Positions 33,517 through 43,626 of a stretch of DNA of 64,000 bases are shown here, piece by piece. Under the pieces are notes generated by a model. That model saw nothing but the letters and a program-made list of their open reading frames with translations, ran no database searches and had not been told where the DNA came from. The position numbers were made by a program, and so were the translations under genes. The stretch's first letter is position 1; the number at the start of each line of letters is the position of its first letter. The DNA is from Sodalinema lacuna_A (GTDB lineage Bacteria > Cyanobacteriota > Cyanobacteriia > Cyanobacteriales > Geitlerinemataceae), in assembly GCA_900149785.2 (NCBI GenBank), contig FSSI02000003.1, positions 95,814 through 159,813 of the forward strand, in the 5' to 3' direction.

Positions 33517-36500
33517 ATGTCCAACCCACCCCTGAGTCTCAGCACCCTAGCCATCCGGCGACAGATTGGCACCTTCATCCTCACCGTTGCCGTCATGGTT
33601 TTGGGGTGGTTCATTGTCGCACGGATGCCCGTGGACTTGCTGCCGAGTATCACCTATCCCCGAATTGGCTTGCGGGCCGATGCCCCCGGCATTGTCCCCG
33701 AAGTGGCCGTCAACGATATCACCCGGCCCCTCGAAGAAGCCCTCAGCGCCACCGAAGGGGTCGTACAACTGTTCTCCCGGACCCGAGAAGGTCGCATTAG
33801 CATCGATTTGTTTTTTCGTCCCGGCCAGGACGTCGATCAAGCCCTCAACGATGCCACCGCCACCCTAAACCGAGCGCGCGATCGCCTCCCAGATACCCTA
33901 GACACGCCGCGCCTGTTCAAATTCGATCCCTCCCAACTGCCCGTCTATGAAATGGCCCTAACCTCCACCTCACTGCGGGCCGTGGACTTACGGATTTTTG
34001 CCGATGAAGAACTGGCCCGAGAATTAGTGCGAGTTCCCGGTGTCGCTAATGTGGATATCTCGGGAGGAGTGCGCGAAGAAGTCCGCCTCAACTTAGATTT
34101 AGAGCGGTTACAAGCCGTCGGACTCAATGTGTCTAACGTCTCCAATGCCCTGCGCGAACGTAACCAAGACACCGCCGGGGGGTTAATTCGTGGCGGGTCT
34201 TCCGAAGCCCTAACCCGAGTCGCAGGGCGCTTTAACACGGTGCAAGAGATTCGTCGCATTGCCGTGAGTGCCAACAGCACAGGAGGCGATCGCCCTCGTC
34301 AACTCTACGTCGAAGATGTCGCCCAGGTCATTGATGGAACCGAAGAACAACGGGTCTTTGTCACCCTCAACGGTCAGCCAGCGGTGAAAGTGAGCATTCA
34401 GAAACAACCCGAAGCCAACACCATCGAGGTGGTCGAAGGTGTGGTGCAACGGATCGAGGAACTCCGCAACTCGGGTCTCATTCCCGAAGATATGCAGATT
34501 GAAACCACCCTCGATGAATCTCGTTTTATCCGTAGTTCCATTCAAAACGTGATTACCGCTGGACTTTCAGGATCGGGGCTGGCGGCGATCGCGGTTTTAC
34601 TCTTCCTCGGGTCCCTACGTCAAACCCTGATCGTGGTTCTCGCGATTCCCCTAGCCACCCTCACCGCCATGATTCTCATGGGCCTATTCGGACTCTCCCT
34701 GAATGTCTTTAGTCTCGGGGGCCTGGCCCTAGGCGTGGGAATTGTGGTCGATAACGCCATTGTCATGCTTGAGAACATCGCCAAAGGGGTCGAAAAGGCC
34801 CGCAATCCTCAACCGCAGGGCGCGACTTCAGACCCCCTCGATCGCCACTCAACCCTCAGTCCCAAACAGCAGTTTGCCCAACGCGTACGTCAACAGGCCG
34901 AAACCTCCGCCGTCGAATTAGAATCGGCCCTGCTGGCCTCAACCAGTACCAACCTTGTCGCCGTGCTTCCTTTTCTGATGTTGGGGGGCTTTATCTCCCT
35001 TCTGTTCAACGAACTGATTTTAACCATCAGTTTTGCGGTTGCGGCTTCGATGGCGATCGCCCTGACCGTGGTTCCCTCCCTCGCCGCCCAACTTTTAGCC
35101 ATTCCTTGGTCCTTACGGCTCGATCGCCTCCCTCCCATCTGGCTCTTTGGCCGCTTCATGACCCTCCTCACCAGCGGCTACCGACGACTCCTCTCTGGGA
35201 TCTTGCGGATACGCCTGTTCACCATTGCCCTAGCCGTCATTGTTCTCGGTGGCGGCAGCATCTGGATGGCCGGACAACTCTCCCAGGAAATCTTGCCACG
35301 CATTAACACCGGCCAAGCTCAACTGGTGGCTCAGTTTCCTCCCGGAACCACCGTCTCCGATAACCGACAGGTGATGGCCGCGATCGACGACCTGTTATTG
35401 TCCCAACCAGAAACAGAATATGCCTTCAGTACCGCCGGCGGCTTCCTGTTTGGAACCTCCACCAGCGCCAACTCCCTACGAGCTTCGAGTACCATTGCTC
35501 TGACCCCTGGAACCAACGTCGGGGCCTATATCGGACAGGTCAATCGCCAAATCAGCCAAGACATTCCCTTGGTGGATACCTCCATTCGGATGCGTCCCGG
35601 CTCGGTGCGAGGACTGATTCTCAGTAACTCCCCGACGCGGGATGATATCGATGTCATGCTACAAGGAACTGATCCTCAGCGGCTTGAAGAGGCTGGACGA
35701 CTGGTGTTAACAGCCCTAGAGGAACAAGCAACCCTTGCCAGCTATCAACCCGATGCCGAAGACCCCCAACCCGAGATTCAAATTCGCCCGGATTGGCAAC
35801 GGGCCTCGGAGTTAGGGCTATCGGCTCAAGCCATTGGTGAAACAATCCAGACCGCCCTAGAGGGGTCTGTTGTGACGCAAATTCAACGGGGCGATCGCCT
35901 CATTGATGTGCGAATGCAGTTACCGACAGGAACCATTCAACAGGCAGATCGCTTAGGCTCAATTCCCCTATTTACACCAGGGAATGATTTAATCCGTCTC
36001 GGGGACATTAGTGAGATCACCCCAGGCGTTGCTCCAGGGGAAATTCAGCGCATTAACCAACGTCAGATTTTTCTGATTGAAGGAAGTCTCACGGATGGGG
36101 CAAATCTCAGTGATGCCCTCGATGAAGTTGATGCAATTGTAGGAGGATTAGACCTCCCCCAAGGGGTGACGCGAGTCCCAAGTTCGGCGGCAGAAACGAA
36201 TCAGCAATTGCAACAGTCGCTACGAATTTTGGGGGGTTTGGCAACATTTATGGTTTTTGTCGTCATGGCGGTTCAATATAATTCTTTGATTGACCCTTTG
36301 GCGATTATTTTGACCGTGCCATTAGCCCTATCTGGAGGGATTTTAGGGCTGTACTTAACCGAAACGGCAGTAGGAGCAACGGCAATTGTTGGAGCCGTTT
36401 TATTAGTGGGAATTGTCGTGAACAATGCCATTCTTTTGGTGGAATTAGCCAATCAAATTCGCCTCAATAATGAGGTGACTTATTATGAGGCAATGTTAGA

Positions 36501-36783
36501 AGCGGCTCCACAACGATTACGACCGATTTTGATGACGACGGTAACAACGGTTTTGGGCTTATTCCCTCTAGCACTTGGGGTTGGTGAAGGCTCGGAATTT
36601 TTACAACCGTTAGGGATTGTTGTCTTTTCTGGATTGTCCTTAGCCACCGTGTTAACGCTGTTTATTGTTCCTTGTTTTTATACGTTACTGCACCGTTCGG
36701 GTCGTCCTCGTCCGCCTCGTTTCCCGAGTTCCGGTTGGGAACAGTCTCAGGTTGAGGAACCGCTCACCAGTGGTAAGTCTTGA
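33517..36783 (+). CDS. RND-family efflux transporter (AcrB/HAE type)
   Basis: The protein has 1088 residues, the usual RND length. The layout is one N-terminal helix, a large periplasmic loop, a block of helices, a second large loop, and a second block of helices. Motifs include MPVDLLPSITYPRIGLRADAPGIVPEVAVNDITRPLEEALS near the start, ALGVGIVVDNAIVMLENI (helix 4, proton-relay aspartate) and GIVVNNAILLVELANQIR (helix 10). It is a proton-driven pump of the AcrB/hydrophobe-amphiphile type. No membrane-fusion protein or outer-membrane channel gene is beside it, so the partners are encoded elsewhere. The substrate is unknown. The C-terminal tail (about 40 residues) is low-complexity. Confidence 0.92.
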   Translation: MSNPPLSLSTLAIRRQIGTFILTVAVMVLGWFIVARMPVDLLPSITYPRIGLRADAPGIVPEVAVNDITRPLEEALSATEGVVQLFSRTREGRISIDLFFRPGQDVDQALNDATATLNRARDRLPDTLDTPRLFKFDPSQLPVYEMALTSTSLRAVDLRIFADEELARELVRVPGVANVDISGGVREEVRLNLDLERLQAVGLNVSNVSNALRERNQDTAGGLIRGGSSEALTRVAGRFNTVQEIRRIAVSANSTGGDRPRQLYVEDVAQVIDGTEEQRVFVTLNGQPAVKVSIQKQPEANTIEVVEGVVQRIEELRNSGLIPEDMQIETTLDESRFIRSSIQNVITAGLSGSGLAAIAVLLFLGSLRQTLIVVLAIPLATLTAMILMGLFGLSLNVFSLGGLALGVGIVVDNAIVMLENIAKGVEKARNPQPQGATSDPLDRHSTLSPKQQFAQRVRQQAETSAVELESALLASTSTNLVAVLPFLMLGGFISLLFNELILTISFAVAASMAIALTVVPSLAAQLLAIPWSLRLDRLPPIWLFGRFMTLLTSGYRRLLSGILRIRLFTIALAVIVLGGGSIWMAGQLSQEILPRINTGQAQLVAQFPPGTTVSDNRQVMAAIDDLLLSQPETEYAFSTAGGFLFGTSTSANSLRASSTIALTPGTNVGAYIGQVNRQISQDIPLVDTSIRMRPGSVRGLILSNSPTRDDIDVMLQGTDPQRLEEAGRLVLTALEEQATLASYQPDAEDPQPEIQIRPDWQRASELGLSAQAIGETIQTALEGSVVTQIQRGDRLIDVRMQLPTGTIQQADRLGSIPLFTPGNDLIRLGDISEITPGVAPGEIQRINQRQIFLIEGSLTDGANLSDALDEVDAIVGGLDLPQGVTRVPSSAAETNQQLQQSLRILGGLATFMVFVVMAVQYNSLIDPLAIILTVPLALSGGILGLYLTETAVGATAIVGAVLLVGIVVNNAILLVELANQIRLNNEVTYYEAMLEAAPQRLRPILMTTVTTVLGLFPLALGVGEGSEFLQPLGIVVFSGLSLATVLTLFIVPCFYTLLHRSGRPRPPRFPSSGWEQSQVEEPLTSGKS

Positions 36784-36873
36784 TTGTTGCATCTAGTCAA
36801 GGGCAAAACCTGGGTTAAACCAATGGTAAAACCCCGAACTCAGATCCAAAGGCGATCGCCACTAACTCTGACT

Positions 36874-38208
36874 CTAATACACGTACTTATCCGAGGTATT
36901 AACTTGAATATCTCCTTTAACCACAAACTCTAGAGACCAGCGAGGAGGATTCACCCGTCGTCCATACCAATAGGCCTCCCAATGTAAATGCGGACCACTG
37001 GAAATGCCGCTATTTCCCACCGCTGCCACCAACGCACCGGCGAGATGAACCCCTGGAATACAGTCACTGAGATGGAAGGCTTCAAACTCATAGGTGGGAA
37101 AACTGCTGCTACTGAACTGGCCCACCAGGCCCTTAGCACCATCGTAATAACAGGATACCTTCACATCAGATCCTTCTTTCCCCACGGCGTAGAGTGGTGC
37201 ACCATACGGCATTGCTAAATCAACACCCCAATGGGAGACATCCCAATGGCCGGTCACCGGATGTTGGGTGCGACAGTCCGATGCGTCGGCCCGTTGACAA
37301 GGGAGATAGATATCACTGACGCGATAGCCGCCGATACGCCAGTTGCGATCGACGGGTTGATCGAGATTTGGCGGTAAACTGGCCGCCAACCCTTCAATGG
37401 GTCGTTTGGCACTGCGGGCAATGCGATTTAAAGGAGAGGCTTCGTCTTGGGGTAACGATTCGCCCAACACTTGGACTGACGGAGCTTTGGCGGATTTTAA
37501 TTTGCCCAGGGCGATCGCACTTGAGGCGTCGTCAGACTGATCAATAAGGCTCTCGCTCAACGCCGCTGCGGGAGCGGCATCGGTCTCCGTTGAGTTGGCC
37601 GCTAGGTCCTCAGAACCGGGTTGAGGAACGCCGCTGGCTGGGGTTATCCCGTCTAACTCGGCCTGGAGTGGCTCGGCGGGGATCGATTCGACCTCATCCT
37701 GGAGCTGGTGTCGGCCCGGTAAGGAGACAACGGCTGGGTCATACCAATGCCAAATCCCCCAACCCGCTCCCCCGAGAAGGGTTAGGAGGATGATCAGCAG
37801 TTCGAGGCGTAACTGACGACGTTCAGCGTCTAGGATTTGATCGTGTTGTTGTTGTAGAGCGGCGACCCGAGCTTGGGCGATCGCTCGCTGTTTCTGCCAG
37901 TCCGTTTGAATCGGGGTCTTGGCCTGGCGCGAGAGGGGGTCGGGCCAGTCACTCGTCGGTGCCGCTAAGGGGATCTGAGTCAGCCCTCCACCACGGTTGT
38001 GAGGCGCATATTTGGCTCCTGAGGGTGCCATTAACCCCAGATCAGCCGATGAGATGGTACGAGAGGACGAGAACTCGCGCTTAGCTTCCCTGGGAACTGA
38101 AGCGCCCCAGTTTGAACGATTCATGACGGGCGAGTCGGGGGGCGATAAGCGACGGGGAAACGCATCAATCGAGTCGGGATTCACCTTCCGAGCCTGAGAA
38201 TGAGTCAT
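36874..38208 (-). CDS. M23 family metallopeptidase (LytM-type) with one membrane helix
   Basis: The protein has 444 residues from ATG 38208. A start at 38268 would add 20 atypical residues. A single hydrophobic segment, LLIILLTLLGGAGWGIWHW, near residue 140 divides a low-complexity N-terminal cytoplasmic part from a periplasmic part. The C-terminal peptidase domain keeps all zinc and catalytic residues of M23: HWGVDLAMPYGAPLYAV (HxxxD) and PHLHWEAYW (HxH). M23 enzymes cut cross-bridges of peptidoglycan and act in cell division, growth or lysis. It lies divergent from the hydrolase gene, with 327 bases between starts. Confidence 0.87.
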   Translation of the reverse strand: MTHSQARKVNPDSIDAFPRRLSPPDSPVMNRSNWGASVPREAKREFSSSRTISSADLGLMAPSGAKYAPHNRGGGLTQIPLAAPTSDWPDPLSRQAKTPIQTDWQKQRAIAQARVAALQQQHDQILDAERRQLRLELLIILLTLLGGAGWGIWHWYDPAVVSLPGRHQLQDEVESIPAEPLQAELDGITPASGVPQPGSEDLAANSTETDAAPAAALSESLIDQSDDASSAIALGKLKSAKAPSVQVLGESLPQDEASPLNRIARSAKRPIEGLAASLPPNLDQPVDRNWRIGGYRVSDIYLPCQRADASDCRTQHPVTGHWDVSHWGVDLAMPYGAPLYAVGKEGSDVKVSCYYDGAKGLVGQFSSSSFPTYEFEAFHLSDCIPGVHLAGALVAAVGNSGISSGPHLHWEAYWYGRRVNPPRWSLEFVVKGDIQVNTSDKYVY

Positions 38209-38535
38209 TATTTCGGGACATAGAGTAGATGACGAAGTGCCGATGACAATGTGGAGGGCAAGATTCACATTGTTCGGCTAAGTTTTGGAAAACAGTCGGG
38301 GACGTATTGCAACAGGCAACGTTCTTGAATGAGCGTATCCGTTAAGCAATTTGAGTTCAATGGTAGCTCAATTTTAGCCGAATACTGACTCAATCTCCGT
38401 GTTACCACTTAAATGCTCTCCGTCGCTCAATTCTGACGCAATATCCGTGGTATTACTGGGATAACAAAGGGTTTACCGAATCAACGGGTCACCGTTGATT
38501 GTTACGATCACGCAACTGTTACGAGAGCAACGACC
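38209..38535. promoter_or_regulatory. Divergent promoter region with repeats
   Basis: This 327-base spacer between the M23 and esterase genes contains a near-repeat pair at 38385-38401 and 38433-38449 (15 of 17 bases match, 48 bases apart) and the inverted repeat TCAACGG/CCGTTGA at 38481-38498. It must hold both promoters. No gene is seen. Confidence 0.5.
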
Positions 38536-39162
38536 ATGGATGCGATTGAGATACGACCACAAACCGGAATTGAGCCGAGAGGGGCCTTAATCCTCCTTCA
38601 CGGTTGGGGGGCCAATGCTCATGATTTAGCCTCCTTACTGCCGATTTTGGACCTCCCCGATTATCTCTGTTTCTGTCTCGAAGCGCCACTGCTGCATCCC
38701 CTTGTCCCTGGGGGTAAGATGTGGTACGACCTCGAAACCGAAGCGTATACAGGATTAGAACAAAGTCGCGCTGAACTCGCCGCCTGGTTGGATGAGTTCG
38801 AGAATCACTCAGGGATTGCGTTACGTCAAACGATTTTAGGGGGGTTCTCCCAAGGGGGAGCGATGACGTTGGATGTGGGCTTCCATTATCCCTTGGCGGG
38901 GTTGGTGGCTATGAGTGGCTATCTCCATGGAGAACCGCAGCTTCAGACTCCCATTCCGCCGGTGTTAGTCATGCACGGCCGCTTTGATCGGGTGGTTCCT
39001 CTGACGGCGGCGCAGCGAACCCGTGATACGCTGACGGCGGCGGGGGCTGCGGTGGAGTATCACGAGTTTGATATGGCTCATGAGATTTGTCCGCAGGAAG
39101 TGGTGCGGTTACGACAATTTAGTCTGGATGTGTTAGCAGATTCCTCGCAGAAGGAGTCCTAG
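38536..39162 (+). CDS. Alpha/beta-hydrolase (phospholipase/carboxylesterase family)
   Basis: The protein has 208 residues. The serine esterase signature is GGFSQGGAM (Ser nucleophile), with the oxyanion-hole segment LLHGWGANAHDL near the N terminus, the acidic residue in HGRFDRVVP and the His in DMAHEI. This is the Est/YtpA- and acyl-protein-thioesterase-like carboxylesterase family. These enzymes cleave acyl esters or thioesters of lipids or small molecules. The substrate cannot be read. It has no signal peptide, so it should be cytoplasmic. It is isolated, with a spacer of 219 bases before the DUF2555 gene. Confidence 0.87.
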   Translation: MDAIEIRPQTGIEPRGALILLHGWGANAHDLASLLPILDLPDYLCFCLEAPLLHPLVPGGKMWYDLETEAYTGLEQSRAELAAWLDEFENHSGIALRQTILGGFSQGGAMTLDVGFHYPLAGLVAMSGYLHGEPQLQTPIPPVLVMHGRFDRVVPLTAAQRTRDTLTAAGAAVEYHEFDMAHEICPQEVVRLRQFSLDVLADSSQKES

Positions 39163-39381
39163 GGGTAATCATGACAAGAGTCGTGATCGAGATTGCGAAA
39201 GGTTAACTCCTGCGGCGATCGCCCCTCAATGTCCTAAGATGAAAGGTAAGGGGTTCGTTAGAATCCATCGAGATGCGGTGAAAGCCGGGTTTCGAGTGGG
39301 TTCCCCTGATTGCATCATGTTTAAGACGCAATTTCCCTAAGGGATTGTGTTGTGCATTCTAGGAATAGGGAGGCGACCGTC

Positions 39382-39594
39382 ATGACCACGATTACTGTGT
39401 CTCGGGACGATTTATCCGCTGTGACCGAAGACCAAGTCAAGCTATTAGCGAATCGACTGGATGCGGATGATTATCCAAATCCGTTTGAAGGACTCGAAGA
39501 CTGGCACCTACTACGGGCGATCGCCTTTGAGCGTCCTGACCTCGTCGAACCCTACAGTTATCTACTAGAATTTGAAGACTGCGACGAAAGCTAA
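39382..39594 (+). CDS. DUF2555 family small protein
   Basis: The protein has 70 residues from ATG 39382, with a good ribosome site (GGGAGG at 39368). A start at 39352 would add 10 residues and lacks a site. The sequence has the DUF2555 pattern of cyanobacteria: TEDQVKLLANRLDADDYPNPFEGLEDWHLLRAIAFERPDLVEPY. It is acidic, with no membrane segment. The family is restricted to cyanobacteria and its function is unknown. It lies 52 bases before coaBC on the same strand and may share its transcript. Confidence 0.8.
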   Translation: MTTITVSRDDLSAVTEDQVKLLANRLDADDYPNPFEGLEDWHLLRAIAFERPDLVEPYSYLLEFEDCDES

Positions 39595-39646
39595 GTCGCC
39601 AAGATGATGCTTTCGATCGCCGACAACTGTAGTTTTCGGGTCTTTC

Positions 39647-40882
39647 ATGGCATCACTGACAGGACGACGGGTTCTCATCGGGATAACCGGCGGTATTGCG
39701 GCTTACAAGGTCTGTGAGGTGGTCTCCAGACTGGTTCAGGACGGGGCTGAGGTTCGCGTCATTCTTACATCGGGGGCGCAGGCTTTTGTCGCCCCTCTAA
39801 CCCTGGCCACCTTGTCACGGCATCCCGCCTACACCGATGAGAGCTTCTGGCAGTCGATTCATGGACGACCCCTACATATCGAGTTAGGAGAGTGGGCCGA
39901 TGTCTTTGCCATTGCTCCCCTAACGGCCAACACCCTCGCCAAACTCAGTTACGGGTTTGCCGATAACCTACTGACAAATGTTGTCTTAGCCTCAACCTGT
40001 CCCGTGTTAGTCGCACCGGCGATGAACACGGATATGTGGGAGCAACAAACCGTACAGGAGAACTGGCAGCGATTACAGAATCATCCCCGCTTTCATGGGA
40101 TTTCCCCAGGAGCGGGGCTTTTGGCCTGCGATCGCGTGGGCGTAGGCCGCATGGCTGAAGGCGATCGCCTCGTGACCCATATCGAATCCCTCCTCCATAG
40201 CGGTGGTAAACAAGATTTAGCCGGATGTCACATCCTCGTCAGTGCAGGCGGAACCCGAGAGTATTTTGACCCGGTTCGCTTCATTGGCAATCCCGCCACC
40301 GGCAAAATGGGAGTGGCTGTGGCTCAAGCGGCGGCCCATCGGGGGGCCAAAGTGACCCTGGTTCATAGTTGCCTCAATCCTAACGCCATTGCCCAACTGT
40401 CTGAGATTGACAGTGTCCCCGTGACCAATGCCGAGGAGATGCGTCAGCAGATGCACCACTACTTTCCCCAAGCGGACTGGGTGGTGATGACAGCGGCGGT
40501 GGCGGATGTGAAGCCGGCCCAATACTACGGACAAAAGCTGGCTAAAGATAAACTCCCCCAATCTCTCCCCATCGTGCCAGTGGCCGATATTGTGGCCGAG
40601 TTGGCCCAAGCCAAACACCATCAGCAACGGCTGATTGGCTTTGCGGCCCAAACCGGCGATATTGTCACGCCCGCGTTGGAAAAGTTACGGCGCAAAAAAC
40701 TCGATGCGATCGTTGCTAATCCGGTTGATGTCCCGGATGCTGGGTTTGGCAGCAACACCAATCAAGCGGTGTTCATTGATGCCAATGGCAATCAAACCTC
40801 AATTAACTCTTGTACTAAACTGCAACTGGCTCATTATCTTTTGGATTGGGTCGATCAGTTGCAACCCCTCTCAAACGAGTAG
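39647..40882 (+). CDS. coaBC: Bifunctional phosphopantothenoylcysteine decarboxylase/synthase
   Basis: The protein has 411 residues, the normal length for CoaBC (Dfp). The N-terminal CoaC flavoprotein half has ITGGIAAYKVCEVVSRL, APLTANTLAKLSYG, PAMNTDMW and the lid-loop cysteine in LLACDRVGVGRM. The C-terminal CoaB half has HILVSAGGTREYFDPVRFIGNPATGKMG, AAVADVKP and the Lys-rich LRRKKLDAIVANPVD. CoaB joins cysteine to 4'-phosphopantothenate and CoaC decarboxylates the product to 4'-phosphopantetheine, the precursor of coenzyme A. It is cytoplasmic. It lies 45 bases upstream of the phytochrome gene, so they may share a transcript. Confidence 0.95.
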   Translation: MASLTGRRVLIGITGGIAAYKVCEVVSRLVQDGAEVRVILTSGAQAFVAPLTLATLSRHPAYTDESFWQSIHGRPLHIELGEWADVFAIAPLTANTLAKLSYGFADNLLTNVVLASTCPVLVAPAMNTDMWEQQTVQENWQRLQNHPRFHGISPGAGLLACDRVGVGRMAEGDRLVTHIESLLHSGGKQDLAGCHILVSAGGTREYFDPVRFIGNPATGKMGVAVAQAAAHRGAKVTLVHSCLNPNAIAQLSEIDSVPVTNAEEMRQQMHHYFPQADWVVMTAAVADVKPAQYYGQKLAKDKLPQSLPIVPVADIVAELAQAKHHQQRLIGFAAQTGDIVTPALEKLRRKKLDAIVANPVDVPDAGFGSNTNQAVFIDANGNQTSINSCTKLQLAHYLLDWVDQLQPLSNE

Positions 40883-40927
40883 GGGGAGCGAACATGAAAC
40901 GGACTAACTTCACTGAAAACTGAATAG

Positions 40928-43165
40928 ATGATAGATATCGAAGCTCCCATTCAGTATTACGACAGTATTCAGCCTCACGGAATGGTGGTGGTTTTATCGG
41001 ATCATAGCGATCGCCATATCCTCCAGCTTAGCCGCAACAGCGAGGCGTTTTTAGGTGTCAGCGCCGAAGACCTGTTGGGACAACCTCTCGCTCACATCCT
41101 TGATGCCAAACAGCGTCAGGCCTTAGATGCGGCCGCCTCTGAACTCGATCCCACCATTCCCCCTCGCTTGAGTCTCACCCTAACCGTGAACAATCAAGCC
41201 AAATCCTTCCAAGGACGAGTTCATCGCAATCCCGATGGCATCCTGATTTTAGAATTGGAACCCGAACGCCAAGAGACGGACGTCTCTCTAACAGCCTTCT
41301 ATCAAATGGTGCGCTCTCATGTGCGCCACTTACAGACGACGGATAATATCCAACACCTCTGTCAAACCGGCGTTGAGAGTATTTACGAGTTTACGGGATT
41401 TGATCGAGTGATGGCTTATGAGTTTAATCCTCAAGGCCATGGAATTGTTGTCGCCGAGGCGAAGCGAGAGCATCTCCCGGCCTATCTGGGCCTACATTAC
41501 CCTGATGCGGATACTCGTCCCTGTCGTCATCTGTTTAGTCGTAACTATAGTCGCTTGATTCCCGATGCTCATGTTGAGAATGTGCCACTGGTTCCTCGGG
41601 AGAACCCTCAAACGGGAGCGCCCCTAGATTTAACCCATTGTGAGTTACGGGGCGTTGTTTCATGTCATCAAACCTATTTGCAGAATATGGGGGTGCGATC
41701 GACCCTGGTGATGTCCCTGTTTCGACAACAGCAACTCTGGGGTTTGATTTCGTGTCATCACCTGACACCGAAATATCTGTGGGAGTCCCAACGGGAGGCC
41801 TGTACGTTGTTGGTTCAGGCGATGTCCCTGGAGTTATCCGTCAAAAGTCAGACCACGGAATATGCCGATCGCGTGGCCTGTCAGCGCAAGTTATCCCACT
41901 TACTCGAGTCCATGTCGGAAACTCAAGACTGGGTCAAAGGCGCGTTAGACCATGAAGATACATTTTTAGGCATGGTGGCCGCATCAGGGGCTGTGATTTA
42001 TCGCGATGGGGTCTGCGATTTTGCGGGTAAAACCCCCTCTCAGTTACACATTTTGCGCTTAATCCCCAAGATTGAGGCCGAGATGGCCGACCAAGTCTTT
42101 GCCTGCGATCGCCTAGAGGAGATTGATGAAACGGCCTCTTGCTATTCTCCGGTGGGTAGTGGTGTGCTGGCGATCGCCATTTCACCGGCTCTACGCCATT
42201 ATATTCTCTGGTTTCGCCCTGAATATCGCCAGACGGTGCGTTGGGCCGGAGACCCTAACCATGTAATGGAACGCAATCTTGACGGTGATGGAATGGTGCG
42301 TCTCTCGCCACGAGGTTCGTTTGCCGAATGGTCTGAACAGGTGAAGGGCCAATCGCTCCCCTGGCAAGATTGGGAAACCGAGGCCGCCTTGGCCTTGCGC
42401 GATGCCATTTTGAAGGTTGTGATTCGTCAGGCCGATGCCTTGGCTAAGTTAACTCAGGAGTTGGAACGCTCCAATGCTGAATTAGAGAAGTTTGCCTATG
42501 TGGCCTCTCATGATTTGCAAGAACCGTTAAATTTGGTGTCGAGTTATGTCCAGTTGCTGGAAATGCGATATGGCGATCGCCTCGATCAAGATGCTCATGA
42601 GTTTATCGGCTTTGCGGTCGAAGGTGTCACCCATATGCAGCGTCTGATTGATGATCTCCTGGCCTACTCCCGCGTTGGATCTCGCGGTGAGCCATTTCGT
42701 CCAGTATCGGTGAATGCGGTCCTTGAGCGGGTACGGACAAATTTACAGGGTCGCATTGAGGAGAGTCATGCCATGATTGAGTTAGATGATTTACCTGATG
42801 TGATGGCCGATGAGATTCAGTTGATGCAACTGTTCCAGAATTTGATTGGCAATGCCCTCAAGTTTCATAGTGAGTCGCCTCTACGGATTCGGATTCAGGC
42901 CAAGCGAGATCATGAAATGTGGCGTTTTTGTGTTGAGGATAATGGGATTGGACTGGCCCCGCAGTTCGCAGACCGGATTTTCTCGATTTTCCAGCGCTTA
43001 CATACCCGCGATGAATATCCTGGAACCGGCATTGGCTTGGCGATTTGCAAACGGATTGTGGAACGTCACGGTGGACGAATTTGGGTAGAATCGTCTCTTG
43101 GCTGTGGGGCTTGCTTTTATTTTACCTTCCCCGTCTGTCGCCTCGAACCCGTTGAGGATGTTTGA
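40928..43165 (+). CDS. Cyanobacterial phytochrome histidine kinase (Cph1-like, PAS-GAF-PHY-HisKA-HATPase)
   Basis: The protein has 745 residues in the order PAS (about 1-110), GAF (120-300), PHY (310-500), HisKA (about 510-590) and HATPase (615-735). The chromophore Cys is of the cyanobacterial (GAF) kind: Cys246 in VVSCHQTYLQNMGV. The Asp that contacts the bilin is in YPDADTRP, slightly different from the usual PxSDIP. The PHY tongue has PRGSF, as in Cph1. The phosphoacceptor His is near residue 528 in YVASHDLQEP, and the kinase end has the G1 and G2 boxes (NGIGL, GTGIGLAICKRIVERHGG). It should sense red/far-red light. The next gene encodes an Rcp1-like regulator, so the pair is the usual phytochrome module. 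Confidence 0.92.
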   Translation: MIDIEAPIQYYDSIQPHGMVVVLSDHSDRHILQLSRNSEAFLGVSAEDLLGQPLAHILDAKQRQALDAAASELDPTIPPRLSLTLTVNNQAKSFQGRVHRNPDGILILELEPERQETDVSLTAFYQMVRSHVRHLQTTDNIQHLCQTGVESIYEFTGFDRVMAYEFNPQGHGIVVAEAKREHLPAYLGLHYPDADTRPCRHLFSRNYSRLIPDAHVENVPLVPRENPQTGAPLDLTHCELRGVVSCHQTYLQNMGVRSTLVMSLFRQQQLWGLISCHHLTPKYLWESQREACTLLVQAMSLELSVKSQTTEYADRVACQRKLSHLLESMSETQDWVKGALDHEDTFLGMVAASGAVIYRDGVCDFAGKTPSQLHILRLIPKIEAEMADQVFACDRLEEIDETASCYSPVGSGVLAIAISPALRHYILWFRPEYRQTVRWAGDPNHVMERNLDGDGMVRLSPRGSFAEWSEQVKGQSLPWQDWETEAALALRDAILKVVIRQADALAKLTQELERSNAELEKFAYVASHDLQEPLNLVSSYVQLLEMRYGDRLDQDAHEFIGFAVEGVTHMQRLIDDLLAYSRVGSRGEPFRPVSVNAVLERVRTNLQGRIEESHAMIELDDLPDVMADEIQLMQLFQNLIGNALKFHSESPLRIRIQAKRDHEMWRFCVEDNGIGLAPQFADRIFSIFQRLHTRDEYPGTGIGLAICKRIVERHGGRIWVESSLGCGACFYFTFPVCRLEPVEDV

Positions 43166-43194
43166 GAGGAGTGTTCATTTTGGATGTAGTTGGG

Positions 43195-43626
43195 ATGAAA
43201 CGTCGAAAAATTTTGCTGGTTGAAGATAATTTGGCTCATGTGCGCTTGATTCAGGAGGCGTTTAAGGAAAGTCAGTTATCCCATGAGATGGTGGCGGTGA
43301 AAGATGGGGTCGAAGCGATGGAGTATTTGCATCAACGAACTCCTTTTGAGAATGCCAGTTTGCCCGATGTGATTCTCCTAGATTTGAATTTGCCACGAAA
43401 AGATGGTCGGGAAGTGTTGGCGGAACTGAAGGGAAATCCTAACTTAGCTCGGATTCCCGTTTTGGTGTTGACGACCTCGAATAATGAGAAAGATATTCAG
43501 GAAAGTTATCGCCTCCATGCCAACTGTTACATCCAGAAATCACAAAACTTACAGCAGTTGTTATCAATCGTGGAGACCATTCAGCGCTTTTGGCTTGAGA
43601 TTGTCACCCTCCCTATCGATGCTTGA
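43195..43626 (+). CDS. Rcp1-like single-domain response regulator
   Basis: The protein has 143 residues from ATG 43195. In-frame TTG starts at 43162 and 43180 and GTG 43171 are possible, and the first would overlap the phytochrome stop by 4 bases. It is a lone receiver domain with RKILLVEDNLAHVRLIQEAF, the phosphoacceptor Asp in DVILLDLNLPRKDG, the conserved Thr/Ser in VLVLTTSNNEKD and the Lys in CYIQKS. NLPRKDGREVL is typical of Rcp1, the partner of Cph1 phytochrome in Synechocystis. It is cytoplasmic and is likely phosphorylated by the kinase encoded just upstream. It has no output domain, so signal passes to other proteins. Confidence 0.9.
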   Translation: MKRRKILLVEDNLAHVRLIQEAFKESQLSHEMVAVKDGVEAMEYLHQRTPFENASLPDVILLDLNLPRKDGREVLAELKGNPNLARIPVLVLTTSNNEKDIQESYRLHANCYIQKSQNLQQLLSIVETIQRFWLEIVTLPIDA

